From: Sciurus carolinensis
Taxonomy: Eukaryota > Chordata > Mammalia > Rodentia > Sciuridae
Assembly: GCF_902686445.1 (NCBI RefSeq)
Contig: NC_062213.1
Span: forward strand, 3,407,241-3,471,240
DNA: 64,000 nt
Reading direction: 5' to 3'
The notes below the pieces were generated by a model. The model was not told the DNA's origin, ran no database searches, and worked only from the letters and a program-made list of their open reading frames with translations. Each line of letters begins with the position of its first letter. The first letter of the stretch is position 1. This document shows positions 54,563 through 64,000 of the stretch, in pieces. A program made the translations under genes and the position numbers.

Positions 54563-56485
54563 AGTTTCTTTATCCATTCATCAGTTGAAGGACATCTAGG
54601 TTGGTTCCACAGTCTGGCTATTGTGAATTGAGCAGCTATGAACATTGATGTGGCTGTATCTCTGGAGTTTGCTGATTTTAAGTCCTTTGGGTATAGGCCG
54701 AGGAGTGGGATAGCTGGGTCAAATGGTGGGTCCATTCCAAGTTTTCTAAGGAATCTCCACACTGCTTTCCAGAGTGGCTGCACTAATTTGTAGCCCCACC
54801 AACAATGTATGAGTGTACCTTTTCCCCCACATCCTCTTCAACACCTATTGTTGCTTATATTCTTGATAATCGCCATTCTAATTGGGGTGAGATGGAATCT
54901 TAGTGTAGTTTTGATTTGCATTTCTCTTATTACTAAAGATGTTGAACATTTTTTCATATGTTTGTTGATTGCCTATAGATCTTCTGTGAAGCATCTGTTC
55001 ATATCCTTTAGTCCATTTGTTGATTGGGTTATTTGTATTCTTGGTGTAGAGTTGAGTTCTGTATATATTCTGGAAATTAGTGCTCTATCTGAAGTATGAG
55101 TGGCAAAGATATTCTCCCACTCTGTAGGCTCTCTCTTCACATTGCTGATAGTTTCCTTTGCTGAGAGAAAGCTATTTAGTTTGAATCTATCCCAGTTATT
55201 GATTCTTGCTTTTATTTCTTGTGCTATGGGAGTCCTGTTAAGGAAGTCTGAACCTAACCCAACAAGTTGAAGATTTTTCTTGTATAAGATGCAGGGTCTC
55301 TGGTCTGATTTCAAGGTCCTTGATCCATTGTGAGTTGATTTTTGTGCAGGGTGAGAGATAAGGGTTTAGTTTCATTCTGTTGCATATGGATTTCCAGTTT
55401 TCCCAGTACCATTTGTTGAACAGGCTGTCTTTTCTCCATTGCATGTTTTTGGCACCTTTGTCTAGTATGAGAAAATTGTATTTATTTGGGTTTGTGTCTG
55501 TGTCCTCTATTCTGTACCTTTGATCTACCTGTCTATTTTGGTGCCAATACCATGCCGTTTTTGTTACTATGGCTTTGTAGTATAGTTGAAGTTCTGGTAT
55601 TGCGATACCCCCTGTTTCATTCTTCCTGCTAAGGATTGCTTTAGCTATTCTGGGTTTCTTATTCTTCCAGATGAATTTCACAATTGCTTGCTCTATTTCT
55701 GTAAGGTATGTCATTGGGATTTTAATTGGAATTGCATTGAATCTGTATAGCACTTTTGGTAGCATGGCCATTTTGACAATATTAATTCTGCCTAACCAAG
55801 AACATGGGAGATCTTTCCATCTTCTAAGGTCTTCCTCAATTTCTTTCTTCAATGTTTTGTAGTTTTCATTGTAGAGATCTTTTACCTCTTTGGTTAGTTT
55901 GATTCCCAAGTATTTTTTTTTTTTTTTTTTTTTGAGGCTATTGCAAATGGAGTTGTTTTCCTCATTTCCCTTTCAGATGTTTCGTCGCTCACGTATAAAA
56001 ATGCTTTAGATGTATGCGTGTTGATTTTATAGCCTGCTATTTTGCTGAATTCATTGATGAGGTCTAGAAGTTTTCTGAAGGAGGTTTTTTGGATCCTCTA
56101 AATATAGAGTCATGTCATCAGCAAATAGTGACAGCTTAAGTTCCTCTTTTCCTATTCATATCCCTTTAATTTCTTTGGTCTGCCTAATTGCTCTGGCTAG
56201 AGTTTCGAGGATAGTGTTGACTAGAAGTGGTGAAAGAGGACATCCCTGTCTTGTTCCTGTTTTTAAAGGGAATGGTTTCAGTTTTTCTCCATTAAGAATG
56301 ATGTTGGCCATGGGCTTAGCATAAATAGCCTTTACAATGTTCAGGTATGTTCCTACTATCCCTATTTTTCTAGTGTTTTGAGCATGAAGGGGTGTTGTAT
56401 TTTGTCGAACGCTTTTTCTGCATCAACTGAAATAACCATATGATTCTTATCCTTAAGTCTGTTGACATGATGGATTATGGCAGTT
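54119..56485 (-). mobile_element. L1 copy, 5'-truncated, with reverse-transcriptase and 3' UTR parts
   Basis: About 2.4 kb. Its 3' end is the T-rich run at 54119-54143 and its 5' truncation lies near 56485. Minus-strand translation gives the ORF2 reverse-transcriptase motif region with [13 protein letters not shown] sequence at about 56400-56440 and the catalytic FADD-type motif at about 56105-56135. A conserved region is open from 55909 down to 55238, and the C-terminal WMKLENIKLSEISQSQ-type end lies near 54360-54440. Frames are broken by indels between 55314, 54973, 54783 and 54577, and a T21 run sits at 55913-55933. The endonuclease domain and ORF1 are absent. It cannot move by itself. L1 enzymes make the poly(A)-tailed insertions seen throughout the window. 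Confidence 0.97.
54490..54559. repeat. (TG)n(TA)n microsatellite inside L1
   Basis: A TG run from about 54490 to 54517 continues as a TA run to 54559. It grew in the ATA/ACA-rich spot of the L1 ORF2 end. On the minus strand it translates as alternating Tyr-Ile and Thr-His. Confidence 0.97.
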
Positions 56486-56715
56486 TTGTTTTGGTGCTGA
56501 AAAATCGACTAGCATAAACTAGAGTCAGGGTAATGGCGAAGTCTTGGGAAGACTAATGAAGAAGTATTGTGTAAATTGATTTTATGCCTAACATTGAATT
56601 CACATCTAAATTTAATACGTCTTTTGCCTTGTCCTTTTTTAAAGAAAAAAACTAAATAAAAGTTAATCTACAAAGATGAAATGGTGATATGTCTTATATC
56701 TGTTATGCTTTGTAG
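56486..56715. other. Intronic AT-rich sequence
   Basis: Nothing recognised between the L1 truncation point and the microexon candidate at 56716. Confidence 0.4.
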
Positions 56716-56749
56716 AAAATCGGGTTCATTTGTTGACAAATGGAATGTC
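56716..56749 (+). other. Candidate 34-bp microexon
   Basis: Preceded by 'atatctgttatgctttgtag' (AG at 56714-56715, pyrimidine-rich) and followed by gtaagt (56750-56755), a consensus donor. Two frames are open across 34 bases. The polypyrimidine tract is only moderate. A weak call; it may be chance. Confidence 0.2.
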
Positions 56750-56960
56750 GTAAGTTCAACAAGAAGGGTTCTGTGTTGTCGTTGAGATATCTCGGAGTCC
56801 CCTTCACCTTCCTCACATTGCTGTTGTATGTAGTCAATAAATAATTTGTTTAATGAATGAAGAGGCTCTTGCTCGGATTCTTTGGGTTATCAGTGTGTAG
56901 ATATTTGAAGAATATAGATAAATGGGATCTCTGGAAAGAGTTTCAAAAAGATCCTGCACT
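56750..56960. other. Intronic sequence with an L2-like end
   Basis: 'agtcaataaataatttgtttaatgaatgaa' at about 56833-56862 resembles a forward L2 3' terminus. The preceding 80 bases may belong to it. Confidence 0.4.
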
Positions 56961-57120
56961 GCCCAGGTGCCACGGTACACACCTGTAATCCTAGTGACTT
57001 TGGAGGTTGAGAAAGGAGGATCAAAAGTTTGAGGCCAGCTTGGGCAATTTAGCAAAACCCTACCTTAAAAAAAAGAAAGAAAAAGAATAGAAGGGGGAAA
57101 AAAACAAAAAACTGGAAATA
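56961..57120 (+). mobile_element. B1-dID/B1 SINE, decayed right part
   Basis: 'gcccaggtgccacggtacacac', 'tttgaggccagcttgggcaat', then an A/G-rich linker and a short remnant. No recognisable ID boxes. Confidence 0.7.
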
Positions 57121-57710
57121 GAGTTCTGTGTTGGAGCACCCCCGGGTGGTGTGTCAGAAGTAATACCTGTTGGGGGTCTTTGCTGTATGGAGTGGTTGAG
57201 TGTGTGAAAGTTGTTAAAAGGCAGAGAAGAAACAGAAAAACAGATGAAATCAAATGTCATGTACTCTCAAAACAATGAGCCGGATGTTTCCCTGCTCACC
57301 CTCTCCCTTCTCCATCCACTCAGACTCAGCTATAGAAATGAGGGACAGGAAGAGCCGCCTGGAACCATTGCTTCCTCTCAAGAGGTGGAGTGGAGTGAAA
57401 GTCACAGTGCTTCACGGTTATGGACGGTGTCCCCTGCCCAGTGCACTTCTGGGAGTGCATGGAGCAGAGTGTGTGGAGCAGGCTCACTGATTCTGTGTAG
57501 CTACTGTGGGCTCCTGCCCTGGTCATTCTTCTGTGGTCACTTTAGCAGGGTGCCTCTCCTCTGCTCTTGGGATCTGTCCCCATCTGTGGTGGTTTCTGAA
57601 GTGTTAGGCCTGGTGGCTATGAATAGCCTTTTCCTGAAGTGAGGTTACACATCTTATGCATTTGCTGGCCATTTGGGTTCCCTATTTCATGAAGGACACC
57701 TGGGTGGTTT
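57121..57710. other. Intronic unique sequence
   Basis: Somewhat GC-richer than its surroundings. A 143-codon plus-strand frame (57211-57642) has no recognisable domain and no flanking splice sites of note. Confidence 0.4.
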
Positions 57711-57711
57711 T

Positions 57712-58625
57712 TTTTTCTTTTTTTTTTTTTTTTTTTTAAATTAGATCTGCTTCTTCATCAATTTGTAGATTCCTTATAGTCAATAATATAAATCCCGTGA
57801 TGGGTATGTATTTTGCCCCTCTCTTCTTGCTTTGAGGCATGTGGTTTCTCTGACTTTCCTTGGTGTTTTTTTGATGAACAGAAGTTCATCAGGAGGTAGG
57901 TTTAACATGGTCCACTTTATCAGTCTTCTCCTTCAAGTTGGTGCTTTTGTGTCTGTCCCTGTCCTGAGGTCATACCTAGTTCCTCTTCAAAATTTTTATA
58001 TTTCTTTCACCTTTAACTTTATAATTTGCTTGAAATTGGTTTTGGTATATAGTACAAAGAAGGGATCCAGTCTCATTTTTTTAGTTGTGAACATCCAGTT
58101 GGCCCACTCCATTTATTTAAAAGAGCATCAATTTCCCTAATCCTCTGGTGCCACGCTCTTGTAAATCAAAGCGTCCTTATATCTGAGCATCTGTTTCTAG
58201 ACTCTTCATTCAATTCTGCTGGTACTGAGCTGCCTAAATGCTTTATCAGTCTTACTTAAGGGTCCCTTGGCTATTCTTGACCCTTTGCAGATCCATATAT
58301 GTTTTAGAATTACTTGTCAGTTTCAAAAAAAAAAAAATTCTTCTTCCAGATGTTTGAGATTGTACTGAAATTATGGGTCTATTTGTGAAGGATTGCTTCT
58401 AGTTTTGACTTAAACAAGTCTGGATATTTCTGTACAAGTCTTAATGTAGACACAGGTTTTCTTTCTCTTGGGAGTGATTGGACCTAGGGCTAAAATGGCC
58501 TAGTGTATGTTTAACTTTTTAAGACTATTCCAGAATTTCTAGAGTGGTTGTACCAGTTCATAGTCCTGCCAGCATTGTGTAAGAGCTCTGGTTGCTCCAC
58601 ATTACTGGGACAACACTTGGTTTTA
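57712..58625 (-). mobile_element. Old L1 fragments
   Basis: 57740-58400 follows an L1 ORF2 region read on the minus strand ('ttgatgaacagaagttcatc', 'agtacaaagaagggatccag', 'cccactccatttatttaaaag'). 58430-58625 is a separate, more 3' L1 piece ('agagtggttgtaccagttca'). The order shows two different fragments. A T-rich run lies at 57711-57737. Confidence 0.7.
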
Positions 58626-59118
58626 GTCATTTTCTTTTTCTCTTAAGAAAGTTTTTATTGGTGCATTATAATTATACCTAGTAGTGGGATTCATTGAAAT
58701 ATATTTATACATGCACCTGACATAATTTGGCCAGTTTTATTTCCTGGCGCCTCCTCTTTCCCTCCCAGGTTCCCTTCCTCTACTCACTGGTCTCCCCTCT
58801 TTCAGCTGTGGGAGACAACAGACCCATGACTTTCTGAGTTTGGCTTATTTCACTCAACATGATACTTTCCATTTCCATCCATTTTACTACAAATGACATA
58901 ATTTCATTTTTTCTGGCTAAATGAAACTCCATTTTGTATTTGAACCACATTTACATTATTCATTCATCTTTTGATGGACCCTGGGCTGGTTTCATTGGCT
59001 TGGCTACTGTGAGTTGTTCTGCTGTGAATGCTGGTGTATGTATACTGCTGCAGTATGCTGATTTGACTTTTTTAATACCAAGGAACTGGGTCATATGGTG
59101 GTTCCATTTCTAGTCTTT

Positions 59119-59328
59119 TTTTTTTTTTTTTTTTGGCAGGGTGTGTACTGGGTCACTTGGCCCCTGGACCACCTCCCCAGCCCTATTTTGTATTTTATTT
59201 AGAGACAGGATCTCACTGAGTTGCTTAGTGCCTCTCCATTACTGAGGCTGGCTTTGAACTCGAGGTCCTCCTGCCCCAGCCTTCCCAGTCACTGGGATTA
59301 CAGGCATGGTGGCCACCATGCCCGGTGC
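59119..59328 (-). mobile_element. B1-dID dimeric SINE inserted in L1
   Basis: T run at 59115-59134, a damaged ID part ('gtgtgtactgggtcacttggc', 'ccccagccc'), then the B1 part 'agagacaggatctcactgag...ccaccatgcccgg'. The target duplication is tttctagtctttt (about 59106-59118) and attcctagtctttt (59329-59342). Confidence 0.9.
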
Positions 59329-59803
59329 ATTCCTAGTCTTTTGAGGACCCTTCATACTGAAGTTTCCATAGTTGTGCTAATTTACAATCCCACCACAGTA
59401 TATTTGTATTCTTGCTGACTGCCATTCTAGCTGGAGTGAGATGAAATCTCAGTGAAGTTTTTGATTTACACTTCCCTGACTGGGTTTTAGCCATTTTAAT
59501 AGATGAATTTCGTTGTGGTTTTAATTTGCATTTTCCACATGACTAATAATGTTAGGTATCTTTTTCATATGCTTATTTGCCATCCTTCTGTCTTCCTTGA
59601 TGAAGTATTCAAATCTTTTGCCCACTTTTGCCCACTTTTTTTCTTTTGCCCACTTAAAGTTGGTTCTTTCCCCTTGTTGACTTGAGGGTCCTTCTTGTAT
59701 TTGGAATACAAGTCCTGTATCAGGTATACACTCTACTTTTCTGTCAGGCTGTGGCTTTTTTCATTCTCTTAACAATGTGTTGAAGAGCAGAAGTTATAAA
59801 TCT

Positions 59804-59941
59804 TTTTTTTAAAATATATATATATTTTTTAGATGTTGAACGACCTTTATTTTATTCACTTATTTGTATGTGGTGCTGATAATCGAACCCTTGCCTCACA
59901 TTCTAGGCAAGTGTTCTACCACTGAGCCACAACCACAGCCT
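59804..59941 (-). mobile_element. ID SINE inserted in L1, 16-bp target duplication
   Basis: Tail 'agatgttgaacgacctttat', body 'gtggtgctgataatcgaacccttgcc', 'ctaggcaagtgttctaccactgagccacaac'. The duplication is cagaagttataaatct (59788-59803) and cagaagttatgaatct (59942-59957), with one mismatch. Confidence 0.96.
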
Positions 59942-60349
59942 CAGAAGTTATGAATCTTGATTATGTCCATTTATGGGTATTTTCATGTGGATTTTTTTGG
60001 CATCATATTTCAGAATTGCCTAACCCTAGCCCACAAAGGTTTCCTCCTTTTTTAACCCTTTTCACTTCCCCTCCAAGTTTTAGATATTTCACTGTTAGGT
60101 CCTTGATTTATTTTGAATTAATTTTGTTCATGATATAAGCTATGGAGACATATGATTTGCAGGGCTCTTCTAAGGCCTGGAATGAATGTCACTTCCTCCA
60201 GGAGACCTTGGTTTTTACTTCAGTCTAGGGTCACCTTAAACAAGTTCGAGCCTAGAGGTGGTTTGGACCACTCAGACCTTCAGCAGCTGTCCAGAGGTCA
60301 CTCATGCTGGGATGTGTAATCTTTGGGGACCCTGCGTCACAAGGTTGCA

Positions 60350-60692
60350 GATGGTCCACCCTGTCTGTGGGTTCTGTTCTGTATCTGTCAGTTGGACCAA
60401 CCAGGATCAGTAATATTATGAAAAAAAAAAAAAAAAAAAAAGCTGTACTCAGTACATACAGACTTATTTCCTAGTCATTATTCTCTAAACACTGCAGTTT
60501 AATAGTTATATGGCATTTCCATGCATTTGGTATAATCAGAAATATAGGTTTGATTTAAAGTGTAAGGAAAGATACGGTTGGTCCTGTGGACACGCTGAGT
60601 TATCTCATATAAGCTACCTGAGCACCTGAAGATGTTAGTATCTGTGGGGGTCCTGAAGCCAATCCCCTGTGGATACTGAGGGATAACTGTAT
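60350..60692 (+). mobile_element. Tigger-family nonautonomous DNA transposon relic
   Basis: Left side 'ggttctgttctgtatctgtcag', middle 'ctctaaacactgcagtttaatag', right side 'gtatctgtgggggtcctgaagccaatcccctgtggatactgagggataactgta'. The right side is the diagnostic end of a mariner/Tigger MITE. An A21 tract (60421-60441) interrupts it. Confidence 0.8.
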
Positions 60693-61005
60693 GTACTTTG
60701 GAGGACCCTGCTTTTGGGTCCTGTCCCTGTTCCCTGTACTTTTATAAAAATTAAAGTTGAAAATCTTCAGCATTGGAAGATTCCTTCAGGGCAAAGATGA
60801 TTTCTGTGCATGTTACTGGCTTTCCTTTAACTTCAGACTGGTATTTCCTCCTCAATTTCTCATTGCTTTTAAGACTTTTAAAATGTTCTATCCATCTTTG
60901 AAAGTCTTTTCTAGGAGGAGGGTTAGACCAGATAACAGCCTGAAGTTAAGAAACCAAGAAAAATTTTGTTCTTTTTCACTCTACTGCACAGTCTAGAGTT
61001 GAACT
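60693..61005. other. Intronic unique sequence
   Basis: Nothing recognised. Confidence 0.4.
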
Positions 61006-61009
61006 GGAC

Positions 61010-61195
61010 CTGATATCTGATATGGTAGCTATTAGTACACATGGCTGTTTAAATTGAGATTAATTAAAATTAAATTAAGAGTTCGTTCCACAGTCACTCT
61101 TGCATTTCACCTGCTCATTGGCCACCTGTGGCCAGGTGCCCATGTTGAACAATATGGAAGTAGAGTGTATTTGTCATCACAGGGTGTTCCAGTGG
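61010..61195. mobile_element. Probable DNA-transposon relic
   Basis: 'ggtagctattagtacacatggctgtttaaattgagat' and 'tcacctgctcattggccacctgtggcc' resemble a common mammalian nonautonomous hAT-type relic with its 'tagccacatgtggct' ends. I do not name the subfamily. Confidence 0.4.
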
Positions 61196-62780
61196 CTAGA
61201 TGAGGAAGCCTGTGCAAGGATTACCCTGGTACCTGGGTCTGCATTTGAGAGCCATGGATTTGCTCTTCCTGGAATCCACAGCTCACGCCGCTGGACAGAC
61301 AGTTGTGCTTTAATGGGTTATTGTGACCCTATCACTAAGGCACATTGTGGGTTCTCAGATGACTCAGGTGTGAGTGTTCAGCTGTGGTATGCGAGTAGCA
61401 GACCCTTAGGTGTTGGTATTTTAATTTACAGATACCTGTGAGATTAAGCGCGAGATCTAGTGAAAACCTTTGTTAGGTGTTGATCTGCTTCCCAGGACAG
61501 ACCCAGGACTGTCCTGACATTCCTGCCCTAATGCTGTCCTGTGGGCTGCAGGACAGCCATTCCGCCTGCCTGGAGGGGCCATAGGAATTACTGGAAGGAG
61601 GGGAAGAAGGGATGAACACAGCTGAGGTGTTGGTGGTCTGCTGCATTTTCAGCTTGGTTTTTAGTATGGAGAGGTAGCCGAACCCACAGATGTAAGGAAA
61701 GCCTAAAGGTTGGAACCCCCATTTGTTCATTCAGTACTCCTTGTGTGTAGCAGAGGGTGTTGGTAGGGATGTGTTGGAACCCCTTTCTAGGTCACAGATT
61801 ATGTCCGCAACTGTCAGGAACAGAGGGTCTGCCTGAAGTGGTTTTCACTGTCCTTATCCTTTGTGTAGGCCGACAACTCCTGAGCACATTTCAAGGAACT
61901 TGGGGACATTGCTGGTGGCTAACGCTTCATCCTCCTCCTCATCCTTTCTCATTCTGGAGGAAGGTTCAGCGAGTCAGGAGGTTGGACTGTGGCTTATGTT
62001 CTGCAGGAGGGGAGGGGGGAGGGCATGATAAAGGATGGGGATGGGTGCAGGGGAAAGGCCGGCCCCTCTTCAGGGCTGCACTGGCAGGGGTTGCTGCACT
62101 GGTCTGCTACAGGTTTGGGATCACAGCAAGTAGAAGGCAGAAAGGCTCAGTTGAACTGTACAGGATAATTGAAGTGCATTTACAAAGTAAGGTGCACAGG
62201 CACTCTGTCAAGCCTCTTCAAACTTTAATGTGTATATGCATAATCTGGGGATCTTGCAGGTCACACGTGGCCTCTTGTTACAGGTGCTTAACTTCTGTTG
62301 TTGCAGTGCAGAAGAAATTTGGAACAGTAGGTAAAGAATGAGCTGGTTATATAGAATAAAACTTCATTTGTAGACAGATTTGAATTTCATACAGTTTTCA
62401 CATGCCATGAAACATTCTGATTACTCCTTTGACCACATAAAATCTAAACACCATTCTGAGTCCATGAATTGTAACAAAAATGAGCTTGCTGCTCTGGACT
62501 AGCAGGCAATAACAGGGCAACCCCTGCACCTCCTGCCCATCCTAACCTGGAGCATCCCTGTTACCTTCAAAGGCCTGTGTGATCTGTGTCACCCCCTTTT
62601 CCCTCGGGTGGCAGTGTGCCCATCTTCATTCCAGAGAACTGAGCTTATGAGGCCCAGCTGACCCTTGTACCCGTGTCTTCCCGCCACCCCTCAACTCCTC
62701 CCTCAAGCTTTCTTCTCTCTGATGTCACCCATATTTTCTTATTTTTAGCTTCTTTGTGTTGTGTCTGTTCACCACTGTAC
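61196..62780. other. Intronic unique sequence, no exon recognised
   Basis: A 194-codon plus-strand frame at 61757-62341 has no recognisable domain or splice structure. Confidence 0.4.
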
Positions 62781-62784
62781 TCTC

Positions 62785-63780
62785 ATGTTTAGAGCAGTGG
62801 TGTTGAGTGACTTCTGCCTGTCATCTCTGAGTTGTGTGTAACTGGCTCTGGTTGCTCTTCCTCCCCTCGCACAGGCGCCCTGAGGCTTCACCACTGTGTT
62901 CTCTGGTCTGTGACTGATGGGCATCTGGTTGGTACCAACTTGCTGGTAGAGCTGCTCTGCCATGGGGTGGATGTCCCAGGCCTCTCTTTAGGGTGTGATT
63001 GCTGGGTTATGGGGCCAGCCAGCCTTTAGCCTGCTGAGCCCCGAGCTGCCTTCTGGGTAGCTGCACCAGTTAGTGGCCTGCCAGCGCAGCAGCTCCTGGC
63101 TCTTGCTGTCGGGGCCAGGGGTCCATCTTAGGCTTTCAGCCTTGCTATTCTGGTGGGTGTGTCCTAATCGCTTATGACTTAAGTGTGAATTTCCCTTAGT
63201 ATTACTGAAGATGGGCCTCTTTTAATATATTTTTCTTCTGTGAAAGATCTCTTAAGTCTTTGGCCTAATTTTCTTTCTTTTTTGGGTAACTTTTCTCTGT
63301 AGATTATAATCCTTTATCATTATGTCTTGTAACGTTTTGTTCTGCTTTGTGTGTGTTTTTTAACCTTTGGTGCATTGGACCTAAGTTCTTTTAGTATTGT
63401 TGACGTCATTCTTCCTTTAAGATTAGAGATATATTTTTTTTTCTTTTTGTCTTTTATTGGCAAGAGTGAAAGGAGTATGGTTTATTCAAGTGTGAAGTAC
63501 AGAAATAGGACTCTTATAGGACAAGAGGGACCTGATAGCAGGTTGCCCAGTTTTTGTTTCAGGTAACAAAGGTCTAGGTTCTGAAGTGAAATATTTTTGA
63601 TACTTGATTCACGAAGTGTTTATTTCACTCAATAAATATGTTCAGTAGTTAGATGTATTTTGTAATTTCTCTTAGGGTTCCTTTAATGATTCTGGTTTAT
63701 TTTAACATGTTTGACAAATTCCATATGGATTTTTTTCAGTGTATCTTGGGACTTATTTCTAAAATTGAATTGTAGTCAGA
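62785..63780 (-). mobile_element. Ancient L1 fragments
   Basis: Diverged L1 order on the minus strand: 'ggtaccaacttgctggtagagctgc', 'gctgggttatggggccagcc', 'gctattctggtgggtgtgtcc', 'atgggcctcttttaatatatt'. The continuation to 63780 is weaker. Confidence 0.55.
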
Positions 63781-63791
63781 AAATGTGTTTT

Positions 63792-63960
63792 GACCAGGTG
63801 TGGTGGTGCAGTCCTGTAATCCCAACTGAAGCAGGAGGGTCACAAATTCTTGGCCAGATTTGGCAACTTAGTGAGACCCTGTCTCAAAATAAAACGGACT
63901 GTGGAAGTAGCTCAGTGGGTTCAATCCCTTGTACCTCAACAAAGGAAAACAAAACAAAAC
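63792..63960 (+). mobile_element. B1-dID dimeric SINE, shortened
   Basis: 'gaccaggtgtggtggtgcagtc', 'ctgaagcaggagggtcacaaa', 'gtgagaccctgtctcaaaataaaa', then 'ctgtggaagtagctcagtggg' and a short ID remnant with A-rich tail. Confidence 0.85.
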
Positions 63961-64000
63961 AACCCACCAGAAAACAGTGCCCTGTATGGTAGCAGCCCTT

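Larger units (their letters stand above)
58630..60150 (-). mobile_element. L1 3' region with two SINEs nested in it
   Basis: 3' UTR near 58630-58760, ORF2 C-terminus 58800-59118 ('tggcttatttcactcaacatg', 'gctggtttcattggcttggc'), then continued after the B1-dID at 59119 and after the ID at 59804. Frames are heavily broken. Confidence 0.85.

Noticed and set aside
55238..55909. 223-codon frame as a host gene
   Set aside because: It is part of L1 ORF2, recognisable by its conserved Trp, His and Leu-Asp-Lys-Gly-Ala region, within a truncated L1.
61757..62341. 194-codon plus-strand frame in the intron
   Set aside because: No recognisable domain, no convincing flanking splice sites, and average intronic composition.
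1..64000. CRISPR array, bacterial operon or phage element
   Set aside because: The window is mammalian DNA by its repeats. Regular spaced repeats are microsatellites and SINEs; no bacterial-type gene organisation is present.

Overview
The window looks like nuclear genomic DNA of a rodent, most likely of the squirrel family (Sciuridae). Two repeat types support this. There are many ID-type SINEs derived from a tRNA-Ala-like sequence, and many dimeric SINEs that join a B1-like left part to an ID-like right part (the B1-dID type). I see no primate Alu and no mouse-type B2. Ancient mammalian repeats (MIR, L2, MLT1/MaLR LTRs, Tigger and MER5-like DNA transposons, L1M) fill in the background. Repeat family names are from recognition by eye, not from a library search.

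Bases 1-45,000 are GC-rich and gene-poor. I could not recognise a protein-coding gene there. The stretch holds unique sequence, MIR and L2 relics, several MLT1/MaLR LTR relics, two L1-rich patches (15.2-17.3 kb and 37.9-39.3 kb), one older L1 (9.3-10.9 kb) and large simple repeats: a GGAT-type array of about 760 bp (1.7-2.4 kb), a (CT)n tract (12.5 kb) and a pure polypyrimidine tract of 277 bp (40.1 kb). Most long open frames here are chance frames of GC-rich or simple-repeat DNA.

The one clear gene signal is a strong CpG island at about 45.36-46.32 kb. It carries several NRF-1-like palindromic motifs and a good splice donor at 45,735, so it probably contains the promoter and non-coding or short first exon of a plus-strand gene. 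The rest of that gene should lie to the right, beyond the window.

Bases 46.3-64 kb are AT-rich and look like the first intron of that gene. They are packed with young SINEs, many with clean target-site duplications. Other contents are minus-strand L1 copies (one of about 2.4 kb keeping part of the ORF2 reverse-transcriptase region), an isolated CpG-rich retroviral LTR-like segment with TATA box, AATAAA and oligo(A) (51.56-51.99 kb), and relics of a MER5A-like and a Tigger-like transposon. A cluster of six ID SINEs within 1 kb (47.4-48.4 kb) contains near-identical copies in opposite orientation and is the most interesting local structure on the transcript.
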